DNA from: Risungbinella massiliensis
GTDB taxonomy: Bacteria > Bacillota > Bacilli > Thermoactinomycetales > Thermoactinomycetaceae
Assembly: GCF_000942395.1 (NCBI RefSeq)
Contig: NZ_LN812103.1
Location: 900,202-964,201 of the forward strand
Direction: 5' to 3'
DNA: 64,000 nt
The notes beneath the pieces were generated by a model. The model did not search any database and had not been told where the DNA came from. It was given only the letters and a program-made list of their open reading frames with translations. Below are positions 27,418 to 36,426 of the stretch, in pieces. Each line of letters starts with the position of its first letter. Position 1 is the first letter of the stretch. The position numbers were made by a program, and so were the translations under genes.

Positions 27418-28633
27418 TCGTTTTCTGATATCCTTTTGATGTGAAGAAGCGGTAAAATATACCCAACAAGAAGACAATCAAACAGAGATATTGATATGTT
27501 CTCCACTCTGTTGAGGTTTCTCCTGTCGTATTCCAAAATACTGTAATGGAAGTTGGCTTTTCGGTTACAAGATGATCTAGTATTGGCCAGAGTAAAAAAG
27601 TAAAGGCGATGGCAAAGCAGACATGTAGTATACGTGCAAAGAGGTAAGGTTTGTAACGAATATCTGATTTAGCCAAGACACTGGCAACTTGAGCATGGAT
27701 CGAGAACCCATTCCAAGCTAGAAAGGCACTGACCAAGACTATTTTGGCAAAAATACTAGCCTGCACATCTGGTTCACTTACAACTTGAGATCCGAGTGTC
27801 ATTTCAAAAATTCCTGCTATGGATGGGTCTGCCAAGGTGGCAGGAATGGAAAAAGTTTGAAAGAGAAAAGCTAAAAAGATAGAGAATAGTTTAGTGATGC
27901 CTACATATGTAAGAAGATGGACAAATACAGAAAAAATGATGATAAAACCACCTATCATCAGTAGCGTTTGTACAGCGGAGGTAACGGCTTCTCCCAACAA
28001 CTGTCCGATGGGTCTTCCGTCTTTGATCCGTGCTCTGTGCATCGCACGCATAGCTCGAATGAAGAGATTTTCCCGACGTGAACCAATCTGTGGGGAGGGA
28101 GGATCGTCGCTACGATAAAATCTCATACACAATCCTACGGTAATAGTACTGATGTAATGAATAGTAGCCAATACAAGGCCTAGCTTGGCATTTTCAAAAA
28201 ATCCGACTGCTACTGCTCCAAAGATAAAGAGGGGTCCAGAAGTACTCGTAAAGCAAACGAGTCGCTCTCCCTCAGCTTGGGTCAGTAATTTCTGCTCACG
28301 AAGTCTAGTAGAAAGTTTAGAACCCATGGGGTTGCCTGAGATCAGTGCTACTGCGACGACAAAAGCCCCTGCTCCGGGAACTCGAAATAAAGGTCGCATC
28401 AGCGGCTCTAGGAGAACACCCATCAAATGAACCACTCCAAATCCCATGAGTAGTTCTGCCGTGATAAAGAAGGGGAGTAAAGAGGGAAAGACTACATCCC
28501 ACCAGATTTTCAGTCCTCTTACTGAAGATCGAAATCCCTCTTCGGGGTAAAGCACCAAGACAAGGGCAAGAAAAATTCCTACCCCAGCCAAAAGAATCGT
28601 TTTCCATTTGCTTTGATCTAGTATTCGTTCCAT
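27407..28633 (-). CDS. ylbJ: sporulation integral membrane protein YlbJ
   Basis: 408 residues with about 8-10 transmembrane helices and two nucleoside-recognition (Gate) type segments: VFPSLLPFFITAELLMGFG near residue 50 and LISGNPMGSKL. YlbJ is a mother-cell sporulation membrane protein in Bacillus, next to ylbK and ylbL as here. ATG 28633 has GGAGAGAACCGG upstream, while the longer frame adds 49 residues without membrane character. Its presence is the main hint that the organism makes endospores. Confidence 0.88.
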   Translation of the reverse strand: MERILDQSKWKTILLAGVGIFLALVLVLYPEEGFRSSVRGLKIWWDVVFPSLLPFFITAELLMGFGVVHLMGVLLEPLMRPLFRVPGAGAFVVAVALISGNPMGSKLSTRLREQKLLTQAEGERLVCFTSTSGPLFIFGAVAVGFFENAKLGLVLATIHYISTITVGLCMRFYRSDDPPSPQIGSRRENLFIRAMRAMHRARIKDGRPIGQLLGEAVTSAVQTLLMIGGFIIIFSVFVHLLTYVGITKLFSIFLAFLFQTFSIPATLADPSIAGIFEMTLGSQVVSEPDVQASIFAKIVLVSAFLAWNGFSIHAQVASVLAKSDIRYKPYLFARILHVCFAIAFTFLLWPILDHLVTEKPTSITVFWNTTGETSTEWRTYQYLCLIVFLLGIFYRFFTSKGYQKTTTR

Positions 28634-28717
28634 CCGGTTCTCTCCTTCAGGACAAGTTCCTGGTGTAATACATACGTATGAAACTCCAGAAATAGACCGA
28701 AGAAAAGGGGGATCTCT

Positions 28718-29512
28718 GTGGAACAAAGGCCTAAAGTTGGAATTGCACTTGGAGCAGGTGCTGCTAGAGGATATGCCCATATTGGAGTCCTAAAAGTTCT
28801 GAAAAAGGAAGGGATTCCAATTGATTATATAGCTGGTACCAGTATGGGAAGCCTAATTGGTGCGGTATATGCAAATGGAATAGACTTAGATATGATGGAA
28901 CAATTAGCTATTCATCTCAAGCGAAACACTTGGTTGGACTTCACTATTCCCAAAATGGGGTTTTTAGTAGGGAAAAAGGCGCAAGAACTGGTTTTGCTTC
29001 TAACACACCGGAAAAAAATAGAGGAACTAGCCATTCCACTAGCGGTTGTAGCTACCGATTTACATACGGGAGAACGAGTAGTTTTTACAGAAGGACCGAC
29101 CGATTTGGCAGTTCGAGCCAGTATCTCGATTCCAGGTATCTTTGAACCCGTTTCGTGGAATGGAAAATTGTTGGTAGATGGTGGAGTGGTGGATCGAGTC
29201 CCAATCTCAACGGTGCGTAAGATGGGAGCAGATGTGGTAATTGCGGTTGATGTTTTATCTAGATCTAAGCATGTCCCTATCCACAACATCTTTGAAGTGA
29301 TTTCTCAAACTCTCTTAATTATGGAAAGAGAAATCCTCAATCAGAAGTTACTCTATGCAGATGTGATGATCCATCCTGAGGTCTCAGATATTAGTCTAAG
29401 TGCCTTCACCCAAATCGATGAATGTATTCAACGTGGGGAGATTGCGGCTGAGCAAATGCTTCCTCAAATACACGAATGTATTACCAACTGGCGAGGAGAG
29501 ACAAAAGAATGA
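28718..29512 (+). CDS. patatin-like phospholipase (YlbK type)
   Basis: 264 residues. The oxyanion loop GAGAARGYAHIGVL (about 11-24), nucleophile serine in GTSMG (about 40-44) and the catalytic Asp in DGG (about 155) make an intact patatin Ser-Asp dyad. It is a soluble cytoplasmic lipid acyl hydrolase; the substrate is unknown. GTG start behind AAAAGGGGGG. It overlaps ylbL by 4 bases (ATGA). Confidence 0.88.
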   Translation: MEQRPKVGIALGAGAARGYAHIGVLKVLKKEGIPIDYIAGTSMGSLIGAVYANGIDLDMMEQLAIHLKRNTWLDFTIPKMGFLVGKKAQELVLLLTHRKKIEELAIPLAVVATDLHTGERVVFTEGPTDLAVRASISIPGIFEPVSWNGKLLVDGGVVDRVPISTVRKMGADVVIAVDVLSRSKHVPIHNIFEVISQTLLIMEREILNQKLLYADVMIHPEVSDISLSAFTQIDECIQRGEIAAEQMLPQIHECITNWRGETKE

Positions 29513-30564
29513 CCCAAGCCTTATCAAAGCGTAGAATTATTAGTTTTTCGATTTTATTTATTCTATTCATCTTGATCGGGATCGGTTTCCTTGTGCCAAT
29601 CCCTTACTATGTGATGAAACCTGGTTCAGCGATGGATGTAGAACCTTATGTACAAGTAGAAGTCCCACAAAAAGATGAAAATGGGAAATTTTATCTCACT
29701 ACTATTTCCCTTCAAGAAGGAAGTGTAATCGATTATTTGATCGACCGCTTTTCGGATCAAATAGAGTTAATACCTAATGAGCAGCTACTTGCACCTGGTG
29801 AAACAGATGAAGAATATGAGCGAGAGCAAAGGGAGAACATGGAAGAATCCCAACATTTCGCGTTGATCTCTGCCTTTCAATACACGAAGCAGCCTATTCG
29901 CGTTGAAAAGATAGGATTAGAAGTTTTTCGAATTTTAGAAGGGGTTCGTACAGGACTTCAACCTAGGGATCTAATTCAGAAAGTGGATAACCAAGCAGTC
30001 ACTTCGGTTGAGGGTTTGTCCAAAATCTTGCAAGGAAAGCAAGTAGGAGAAAAAGTTCCTGTTACCCTTGTTCGTAAAGGGAAATCTATTACGGTCGAAG
30101 TTCCTGTTATTGAATTACCTGGTAAACCAAACGAACCAAAACGTCATGGTTTTGGATTTACCGCTTTTGTGAAAACAAGTGTAACCACCACTCCAAAAGC
30201 GAAGATTCAGACAGAGAATATTGGAGGTCCTTCGGCCGGCTTGATGTTTACGTTGGAGACAATTGATCAGCTACTCCCCGAAAACTTGACGAATGGATAT
30301 CAGGTATCAGGAACTGGGACCATAGATGATAAAGGAAATGTAGGACAAATTGGGGGAATTCAATACAAAGTAATGGCGGCAGATCGGCAAGGTGCCCATA
30401 TATTTTTCACACCAAAAGACATACAACCACATGATAACAATGAAAAAATAGCGAAAGAGACAGCCAAGAAAATTGGTACCAAGATGGAGATTGTGCCAGT
30501 AGCAAATGTGCAAGAGGCAATCGAGTATCTCAAGAAAAAACCATATTATCCTGCTGTGTCCTAA
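29509..30564 (+). CDS. ylbL: PDZ / Lon-type membrane protease YlbL (SepM-like)
   Basis: 351 residues: one N-terminal transmembrane helix (IISFSILFILFILIGIGFLVP), a PDZ domain (about 130-210) and a Lon serine-protease domain with nucleophile Ser in GGPSAGLMF and the Lys partner in QYKVMAA. The family includes streptococcal SepM, which trims signalling peptides outside the cell. ATG 29509 overlaps the patatin stop; the upstream in-frame ATG is rejected because GAGGAGAG precedes 29509. Confidence 0.9.
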   Translation: MTQALSKRRIISFSILFILFILIGIGFLVPIPYYVMKPGSAMDVEPYVQVEVPQKDENGKFYLTTISLQEGSVIDYLIDRFSDQIELIPNEQLLAPGETDEEYEREQRENMEESQHFALISAFQYTKQPIRVEKIGLEVFRILEGVRTGLQPRDLIQKVDNQAVTSVEGLSKILQGKQVGEKVPVTLVRKGKSITVEVPVIELPGKPNEPKRHGFGFTAFVKTSVTTTPKAKIQTENIGGPSAGLMFTLETIDQLLPENLTNGYQVSGTGTIDDKGNVGQIGGIQYKVMAADRQGAHIFFTPKDIQPHDNNEKIAKETAKKIGTKMEIVPVANVQEAIEYLKKKPYYPAVS

Positions 30565-30629
30565 CATTAGACAAAAGAACATTCGTTCTGTATAATGGAT
30601 CTGTTTTTACACCGAGGAGTGTTTTTAGC

Positions 30630-31142
30630 ATGAAGATTACCATGCACCAGATAAACCAACAACAAAACCATCTTTTATCTGTAACATCCGAGATTTCATT
30701 TGACGAAGTAGTTCGTTCCGTACGAAATTTAGCCGGACTTAGTCCGATACATGTAGATCTTCAACTTCAAAAGGTTTCAGACAATCGTGTAGAGGTAACA
30801 GGACGTCTATCAGGTGAGATGACGTTGATCTGCTCCCGTTGTCTTAAACGGTTTCCGCAGAAATTTATAGTAGAATTAGAGGAAACGTTCACTAGTGCAC
30901 CGATAGATGATGAATCCGATGATTATGCTATTGAACAAGGGGAGTTAGACCTAACGGAGATGCTACGAGAGAATCTGGTTCTCGCAATTCCGTTTGCCCC
31001 AGTTTGCGAAGAGGATTGCAAAGGCATCTGTGCTGTCTGTGGAAATAACCGAAATGAACAGCACTGTACTTGTGAACAGGAACAGGTAGATCCTCGTTTT
31101 GAAAAATTACAATCGCTATTTGGTGGCAAGAACCAGAAATAA
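30630..31142 (+). CDS. YceD/DUF177 family protein (ylbN type)
   Basis: 170 residues. Two CxxC-type pairs (CSRCLKRF and CEEDCKGICAVCG) are the DUF177 pattern. The gene stands before rpmF throughout bacteria; the family has been linked to 23S rRNA or ribosome maturation. ATG behind CGAGGAG. Confidence 0.88.
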   Translation: MKITMHQINQQQNHLLSVTSEISFDEVVRSVRNLAGLSPIHVDLQLQKVSDNRVEVTGRLSGEMTLICSRCLKRFPQKFIVELEETFTSAPIDDESDDYAIEQGELDLTEMLRENLVLAIPFAPVCEEDCKGICAVCGNNRNEQHCTCEQEQVDPRFEKLQSLFGGKNQK

Positions 31143-31238
31143 GCGAAGGGTTTCTTTCCATCTGCGAGATTTTGTTGTATAATCGTTCAAGTTGAGATGG
31201 ATTTCGATTAACGGAAGTTGATCTAGGAGGTGAAGATG

Positions 31239-31421
31239 ATGGCAGTACCTTTTCGTCGTACTTCCAAAACACGTAAGCGCAAACGCCGCACTCACTTTAA
31301 ACTGAGTGTACCAGGTTTGGTGAACTGCCCACAGTGTGGAGAACCAAAACTTTCTCACCGTGTATGTAAACAATGTGGACATTACAAAGGTGAAGTAGTA
31401 GAAGGCGTTGTGAACGAGTAG
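31239..31421 (+). CDS. rpmF: 50S ribosomal protein L32
   Basis: 60 residues. [19 protein letters not shown] start and a zinc ribbon CPQCG ... CKQCG, so this is the zinc-binding form of L32. AGGAGGTG precedes the ATG at 31239. Confidence 0.97.
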   Translation: MAVPFRRTSKTRKRKRRTHFKLSVPGLVNCPQCGEPKLSHRVCKQCGHYKGEVVEGVVNE

Positions 31422-31444
31422 TTTTGATATGTATTTGAAATAAC

Positions 31445-31490
31445 AAAACCACCACTTTCTCTAGTTTGATAGAGAAGTGGTGGTTTTTCG
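31445..31490 (+). terminator. terminator after rpmF
   Basis: AAAACCACCACTT-TCTCTA pairs with TAGAGA-AGTGGTGGTTTT (19 bp, 6-nt loop); the T run is part of the arm. Confidence 0.9.
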
Positions 31491-31497
31491 TTATTTG

Positions 31498-32214
31498 TTA
31501 ATCCTGAATCTCTGCATAGAACCAATGGTCATCTGTTTTTTGCAGTTTGTGATAATGATTCATTGGGCTACTGCCATCATAACGATAAATATAATATTCA
31601 AATAAAAAAATTCCAGCTCCTAGCTGTTCAAAACGTATTTGATTGGGACTCACATCTACCATACCGCTAGAACTTAGATGACGGTATTTTTCTGGTAAAT
31701 GAACGCGAAAGCTTTGCTCTATAGATTTTTCAGGGGAATTTTTTGTGTGGATTACCAAGTCAGCTACTTTTTTGTTTTTCATTAAAATGGTGACCACTTC
31801 TTTACGTAGTTCTTCTGTTCTATGAACTTCCCATTTTGCTAGAAAATATGGGGCAGGTGTAAGTAAATAGAGCAATATGGATAGAGCTATTGGGGCAATA
31901 AACGTAGTTTTTCCATGAGATTTATATTGACGGAAAAGCAGAAAAGGTAGTGCAATTAGATAAGGAAGTGTTAGCAAAAGGAGTAGACCTTGGATGATAT
32001 CGATCAAAAAGTCAGTTTCATACCCCAATTCAAGATAAATGATAGCTAACAGTGGAATAAATAATGCAATACAATAACGAAGCAAAATGTTTGACCTGAG
32101 TTGTATCTTTTTGAATACAGAGACAAGTACATAGACTGTGAAAGCCAGATATACTGCAAATCCTAAATAGAGAAAAATAGAAATAATGATCACACCTTTA
32201 TATTTATTGAGCAT
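31498..32214 (-). CDS. integral membrane protein, unknown; start lies in repeat element
   Basis: 238 residues: four hydrophobic segments in the first 130 residues, then a soluble domain of about 100 residues (RVHLPEKYRHLSSSGMVDVSPNQIRFEQLG). No family recognised. The only ATG in frame at the 5' end (32212-32214) is within the terminal repeat of the element at 32210-32347, so the insertion has replaced whatever lay upstream. No good ribosome site precedes it; GTG at 32193 is an alternative. Expression may have been lost or altered. Confidence 0.55.
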   Translation of the reverse strand: MLNKYKGVIIISIFLYLGFAVYLAFTVYVLVSVFKKIQLRSNILLRYCIALFIPLLAIIYLELGYETDFLIDIIQGLLLLLTLPYLIALPFLLFRQYKSHGKTTFIAPIALSILLYLLTPAPYFLAKWEVHRTEELRKEVVTILMKNKKVADLVIHTKNSPEKSIEQSFRVHLPEKYRHLSSSGMVDVSPNQIRFEQLGAGIFLFEYYIYRYDGSSPMNHYHKLQKTDDHWFYAEIQD

Positions 32215-32347
32215 GTTGCATAATTAGCCCTAAGCCAGAGGTTTTCCCCTTTTGAGATGCGACTATCAGCGATAGGGAGCCGGAGCAGATCATATGCGGG
32301 AAAACCAGCGGCGCGCCTACGTTTAACTTGGATTAATGCAACAAGCT
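32210..32347. mobile_element. short inverted-repeat (MITE-like) element, copy 2, with 8-bp target duplication
   Basis: 138 bases with terminal repeats AGCATGTTGCAT and ATGCAACAAGCT. It is flanked on both sides by ATTTATTG (32202-32209 and 32348-32355), a clean 8-bp target-site duplication. It matches copy 1 at 18993-19160 but lacks about 30 internal bases. No gene inside. 32356-32537 holds only a degenerate piece of the element's right part. Confidence 0.85.
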
Positions 32348-32392
32348 ATTTATTGAATGTTGAATATAATGTGAAATTATTCCAAAATCATT

Positions 32393-32440
32393 GGCTCGCC
32401 TATGTTTAACTTGTGTTTAACTTGTGTTTAACCAACGAGC
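32393..32440. repeat. degenerate right-part copy of the same element
   Basis: GGCTCGCCTATGTTTAACTTG resembles the GGCGCGCCTACGTTTAACTTG part of copy 2, then TGTTTAACTTG repeats in tandem. It lies 45 bases beyond copy 2. Confidence 0.5.
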
Positions 32441-32537
32441 TCGAATATTAGGAAAAATACCATTATAGCGTGTCGTATTCCTTTTTAGGAAAAGATACTA
32501 GAATGATTCCACTAGGCTTTCGTAAAAAGGAGTAAAT

Positions 32538-32846
32538 ATGAATCCAAAAGCTATAAAGATCCTCATTCATGCTAGTACCTGGTTTGCCCCTGTGTTGGTA
32601 CCCTTAGTCGTATATTTTTTGACGCCTAACAGCGAGCTAAAGAGCCTATCTTTGCAAGCGATCATCTTTCATTTTGTCATCTGGTTGCTCGTTTCGATCT
32701 CGATCTTCTTCTCGTTCCTCCTCATTGGAATCCCATTTCTTATTGTATTTGGTTTAATGGGTTTGATTATCCCGATAAAAGGGATACTACGTGCCTTGCA
32801 AGAGAGACCTTTTCGTTATCCAATTGTGGGAGCTTGGTTTGCATAA
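32538..32846 (+). CDS. DUF4870-like small membrane protein
   Basis: 102 residues with three hydrophobic segments (STWFAPVLVPLVVYFL, FHFVIWLLVSISIFFSFLL, IVFGLMGLIIPIKGIL). The pattern HASTWFAPVLVPLVVY and the final YPIVGAWFA are like the DUF4870/Tic20-like family. AAAAGGAG stands before ATG. Role unknown. Confidence 0.65.
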   Translation: MNPKAIKILIHASTWFAPVLVPLVVYFLTPNSELKSLSLQAIIFHFVIWLLVSISIFFSFLLIGIPFLIVFGLMGLIIPIKGILRALQERPFRYPIVGAWFA

Positions 32847-32887
32847 TAAGCCAAATTCATTTTGTTAGTAGGTTGCTATTAGAGAGA

Positions 32888-32926
32888 AGCCGTTCTCGTC
32901 CATATAAGAGAGGACGGCTTTGTTCT
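32888..32926 (+). terminator. terminator between convergent genes
   Basis: AAGCCGT-TCTC and GAGA-GGACGGCTT form a hairpin; TTTG follows on plus and the minus reading also ends in a short T run. Confidence 0.55.
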
Positions 32927-32929
32927 GGA

Positions 32930-33853
32930 CTATCTAAGAGACCCATACATCTGTTGTTCTTTTGCCTTTAAACGAACTTCCAACCCTTTTTGAAGGAAAA
33001 AGAGGGTAGTAGATAACAAGAGATAGCTGACCACTGGTACGATGACCGTTTCTGGCTTGATGATAAACCAGTCTCGATTTTGCCCAATGAGTCCCAACCA
33101 CTCAAAGCTGATCGATAGGAATTCATTACCTTCCGGTATATATTTAGTTCCCCCGATAAAAAGATAGAAAAGGGAAAGTTGTCCCACCAATTGGAGCACG
33201 AGTAGCATCTCCGAAAGGCAGTTTAGCCAAAATGAGTCCCGGATAGCAGGGGAAATATGGCGGCGGAATACCCCAAAACGGCTTGCTCCTAACATTTTGG
33301 AGGCCTCTACATAAGGTTGAGAACAGATCTGATAGGTCTGGATCTGAGCTCGGGCAGCGATTGGGGCAATCCCAAATAAAGAGAGTATCAATACTTGAAT
33401 GAAGAATATGGTCCAGATATAGGGGGCTATCTCTCGTTCTTCCCCAATAAACCCTAGTAATGAACAATAAGTAATGAGAAATGCGGGAAGTAAACCTAGA
33501 AAACCAAAAGTACTAGATCCTGTCTGAATGATAGGAGACTTTGGCTTTTTCGACATCCCGACGATGATCCCAAGAGCAGAACCTAGTACTTGGCGCAGGA
33601 TCCCTATGATGGCGACGGTGAGCAAGGTGAATTTTAAACCTAACAACATTAAAGTCAACTGATTGCGCCCGCGAATGTCCCGACCAAACCAATACTCTTC
33701 CGTTGGTCCGATGGGAGCTACATCTGTTTGTCCGTCGATCTGTAAGATGATATTTTCACTAGTCACTGGTTCCGGCAAATACCAAGGACCAATTATGGCT
33801 AACAATACCCAACCAATTGTGGAAGAGATTCCGATTCGGAGATATTTGTTCAT
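32930..33853 (-). CDS. ABC transporter permease, OppC/DppC-like
   Basis: 307 residues with about six transmembrane helices and the ABC permease EAA loop (YVEASKMLGASRFGVFRRHISP). The N-terminal half has the GTEYWFGRDIRGRNQ-like segment of OppC proteins. It overlaps the upstream permease by 4 bases. No ATPase or binding protein is near, so it must borrow partners coded elsewhere, or the operon is a remnant. Confidence 0.75.
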   Translation of the reverse strand: MNKYLRIGISSTIGWVLLAIIGPWYLPEPVTSENIILQIDGQTDVAPIGPTEEYWFGRDIRGRNQLTLMLLGLKFTLLTVAIIGILRQVLGSALGIIVGMSKKPKSPIIQTGSSTFGFLGLLPAFLITYCSLLGFIGEEREIAPYIWTIFFIQVLILSLFGIAPIAARAQIQTYQICSQPYVEASKMLGASRFGVFRRHISPAIRDSFWLNCLSEMLLVLQLVGQLSLFYLFIGGTKYIPEGNEFLSISFEWLGLIGQNRDWFIIKPETVIVPVVSYLLLSTTLFFLQKGLEVRLKAKEQQMYGSLR

Positions 33854-34737
33854 AGTAGCCTCCCTAATCTGGTCAGAAGGTAAAGAAACAGACTATTAAG
33901 TGCATACAAAAGGAGAAAGATCAGGGTTAATACAAATAAGCCGTTGACTGTTGCGGCATAGTTCCAAGAAAATTTTATAAGGAACGAAGTGGCTCCATAT
34001 ATATTAAAGAGAATTTCAATAATAAAGAGACTTCCCACGAGAATGGACGAGATAGTAAAAAGATCTGCTTGGACACGAGCCGAGATATTGGGTAGAACCT
34101 GATGAGTATAGATTCGCATACGAGTTAGTCCTTTTGCTTTGGCGAACAAGACATAATCTTTGCTCATCTCTGTTTGTACATAGATCCGGACATTCCGTGT
34201 GATAAAGATTAGTGGAACATAACTTAGGGTCACAATAGGTAATAGATAGGCAGGATCATCATTAATATTGATTACAGTAGCTAGCAAAATATTGGTGTTT
34301 TTAAAGATCCAGATGACCAAAGCTTGTAACAAGATAATTAAGATAAAATCAGGAATGGTAGAAAACCACTCCAGCCAGATTCCGCTTGACAGCTTTCGAT
34401 AGGTGAGAAATCCCAAGATCATCCCAACTAATAATGCGATAAAACCAGCTATCACAATGTAGATAAGAGAAACCCAAAAAGCCTGTTCGATCTCGGTGAA
34501 AAACGAAGTAGGAGGGAAAAATTCACCAACCTTGATGAGAAAAGATTCTCCTGTCCAGAGCTGGGTCACATACAAATATATGGTCTTTCCGCTAGATTGA
34601 ATGGCCATAACTAGATTGGAAAGGTTAGGATCAGGGAAAAAAGCATAAATAAATCTTGGGATCAGAGGGAGTAGCAATAGTACAGATAAGAGAAGAAAAG
34701 CTCTAGAGATCCAGCGATAGATACAAAACACTCCCAT
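33850..34737 (-). CDS. ABC transporter permease, OppB/DppB-like
   Basis: 295 residues with about six transmembrane helices and an EAA-like loop KAKGLTRMRIYTHQVLPN. OppB proteins are usually a little longer (305-340). Partner of the OppC-like gene downstream. The ATG at 34737 has only a poor ribosome site. Substrate cannot be stated; oligopeptide or nickel importers use this permease type. Confidence 0.72.
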   Translation of the reverse strand: MGVFCIYRWISRAFLLLSVLLLLPLIPRFIYAFFPDPNLSNLVMAIQSSGKTIYLYVTQLWTGESFLIKVGEFFPPTSFFTEIEQAFWVSLIYIVIAGFIALLVGMILGFLTYRKLSSGIWLEWFSTIPDFILIILLQALVIWIFKNTNILLATVININDDPAYLLPIVTLSYVPLIFITRNVRIYVQTEMSKDYVLFAKAKGLTRMRIYTHQVLPNISARVQADLFTISSILVGSLFIIEILFNIYGATSFLIKFSWNYAATVNGLFVLTLIFLLLYALNSLFLYLLTRLGRLL

Positions 34738-34787
34738 CTAGGTATGTAAGTTCCAAATTTTATTATACTATTTCAAGATTGAGAGAG

Positions 34788-34836
34788 TTGCCAAGGAACA
34801 TATTTTTTACTATACTGATTTAGTACTTGGTTCTAA
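34788..34836 (+). promoter_or_regulatory. fapR promoter with FapR operator
   Basis: TTGCCA (34788-34793), 17-bp spacer, TATACT (34811-34816). The 17-bp site TTAGTACTTGGTTCTAA at 34820-34836 matches the FapR box and covers the start point, so FapR should repress its own operon until malonyl-CoA rises. Confidence 0.88.
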
Positions 34837-34865
34837 AACATGGTCACAAAAGGGGTGGCTCCTCT

Positions 34866-35420
34866 ATGCGCCTTACCAAAAAAGAACGTCAACAACAACT
34901 TGTTCAATTTTTGGAACAAGATCCATTTATTAATGACGAAGAGATGGCAAAACGGTTAGAGGTCAGCATTCAGACGATTCGCTTGGATCGCATGGAACTG
35001 GGTATTCCGGAACTGCGAGAACGGATGAAAAATATAGCAGAAGAGAGATATGATTCCGTACGTTCTCTGACTCTGGATGAAGTAATCGGAGAAATGATTG
35101 AGCTAAGACTGGATGAAGTAGCGACTTCATTGTTGGAGATTCGGATGGAGCATGTCTTCTCGCGTACTCGAATCGCGCGAGGACATCATCTATTCGCACA
35201 AGCCAATTCCTTAGCTGTAGCGCTTGCTGATGCCAAAGTAGCTCTGACAGGAGGAGCAGAAGTCCGATTTGTGCGTCCTGTTCGATTAGGCGAACGTTGC
35301 ATCGCTCGTGCGGAAGTGATACATAAAGATGGAAATCGATTACAAGTAGAAGTAAAGACTCGTGTGAAAGATGAGATTGTCTTTCAAGGAAAGTTTGATG
35401 TACACCGTGCCAATGCATAA
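34866..35420 (+). CDS. fapR: transcription factor FapR, repressor of lipid synthesis
   Basis: 184 residues. A DeoR-like helix-turn-helix (residues 1-60, NDEEMAKRLEVSIQTIRLDRMELGIPELRERMK) is joined to a hot-dog domain (about 70-184, SLAVALADAKVALTGGAEVRFVRPV) that binds malonyl-CoA. ATG 34866 follows GGGGTGGCTCC; an upstream frame at 34827 would run through the operator. First gene of fapR-plsX-fabH-fabD-fabG-acpP-fabF. Confidence 0.95.
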   Translation: MRLTKKERQQQLVQFLEQDPFINDEEMAKRLEVSIQTIRLDRMELGIPELRERMKNIAEERYDSVRSLTLDEVIGEMIELRLDEVATSLLEIRMEHVFSRTRIARGHHLFAQANSLAVALADAKVALTGGAEVRFVRPVRLGERCIARAEVIHKDGNRLQVEVKTRVKDEIVFQGKFDVHRANA

Positions 35421-35433
35421 GGAGGAAAACGGA

Positions 35434-36411
35434 ATGCGGATCGCTTTGGATATTCATGGGGGAGATCATGCGCCCCACGCGGTCTTGGAAGGAGTAGCCT
35501 TGGCGGCGAAGGAATGGACAGATACAACTTGGGTTCTACTTACTCAAGATGAGGCACTTATTCCTAAAGATCTTCCGAATGTAGAGGTTCGACAAGTGAC
35601 CGAAACGATTACAGCGGAAGATGAACCTGTCAAAGCCGTTCGCCGAAAAAAAGATTCCTCTATGGTGGTCGGCGCTGGTTTAGTAAAAAAAGGAGAAGTA
35701 GACGCCTTTATCAGTGCTGGGAATACCGGTGCTTTGATGGCAGCTGGACTTTTCTATACTGGTCGGATGAAAGGCGTCGATCGTCCTGCGTTAGCAGCAT
35801 TTTTTCCTAGTCTGGATGGCAAAGGAACGTTGATATTGGATGTAGGTGCCAATCCAGAAGCGAAAGCGGAGCATCTTCGCCAGTATGCGGTGATGGGGAG
35901 TTTTTACGCACAAAAAGTGTTAGGAAGAACGAATGCAAGAGTAGGACTCTTGAACATTGGGACAGAGGACAGTAAAGGTACCAATTTGACCAAAGAAGCA
36001 TTTGATTTACTTAGTGTAGAACAGAGCATTCACTTTGTTGGTAATGTAGAGGCACGGGATATTCTCTACGGTGTATGCGATGTATTGGTGACGGATGGTT
36101 TTACTGGCAATGTTCTTTTGAAAAACACAGAAGGTGTAGCTAAAGCTCTATTTGATCGGTTGAAACAAGAATTCACCAAAAGTTGGATCACGAAGATATC
36201 AGCAGCGATCTTAGCACCTGGACTTCGTAGTTTTAAGCAGGAGATGGATTATAAACATCATGGTGGAGCACCTCTGCTCGGACTGGCTGGACCTATATTT
36301 AAAGCACATGGTTCTTCTGATGCTACAGCCTTTTTCCATGCTATTCGTCAAGCGCGTCAATTTGTAGAACTACAAGTTTTGGATAGTATTGCGAGCGAGT
36401 TGGGGAATTAG
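35434..36411 (+). CDS. plsX: phosphate acyltransferase PlsX
   Basis: 325 residues. The start MRIALDIHGGDHAPHAVLEG corresponds to the conserved (M)GGDHAP loop; the usual DAMGGD reads DIHGGD here. SAGNTGALMAAG, LDVGANPEAKAEHLRQ and TDGFTGNVLLKNTEG are intact. It turns acyl-ACP into acyl-phosphate for PlsY. ATG 35434 has AAGGAGG. The FakA/FakB pair in this window feeds the same acyl-phosphate pool. Confidence 0.95.
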   Translation: MRIALDIHGGDHAPHAVLEGVALAAKEWTDTTWVLLTQDEALIPKDLPNVEVRQVTETITAEDEPVKAVRRKKDSSMVVGAGLVKKGEVDAFISAGNTGALMAAGLFYTGRMKGVDRPALAAFFPSLDGKGTLILDVGANPEAKAEHLRQYAVMGSFYAQKVLGRTNARVGLLNIGTEDSKGTNLTKEAFDLLSVEQSIHFVGNVEARDILYGVCDVLVTDGFTGNVLLKNTEGVAKALFDRLKQEFTKSWITKISAAILAPGLRSFKQEMDYKHHGGAPLLGLAGPIFKAHGSSDATAFFHAIRQARQFVELQVLDSIASELGN

Positions 36412-36426
36412 AAGGAGGATATAAAG

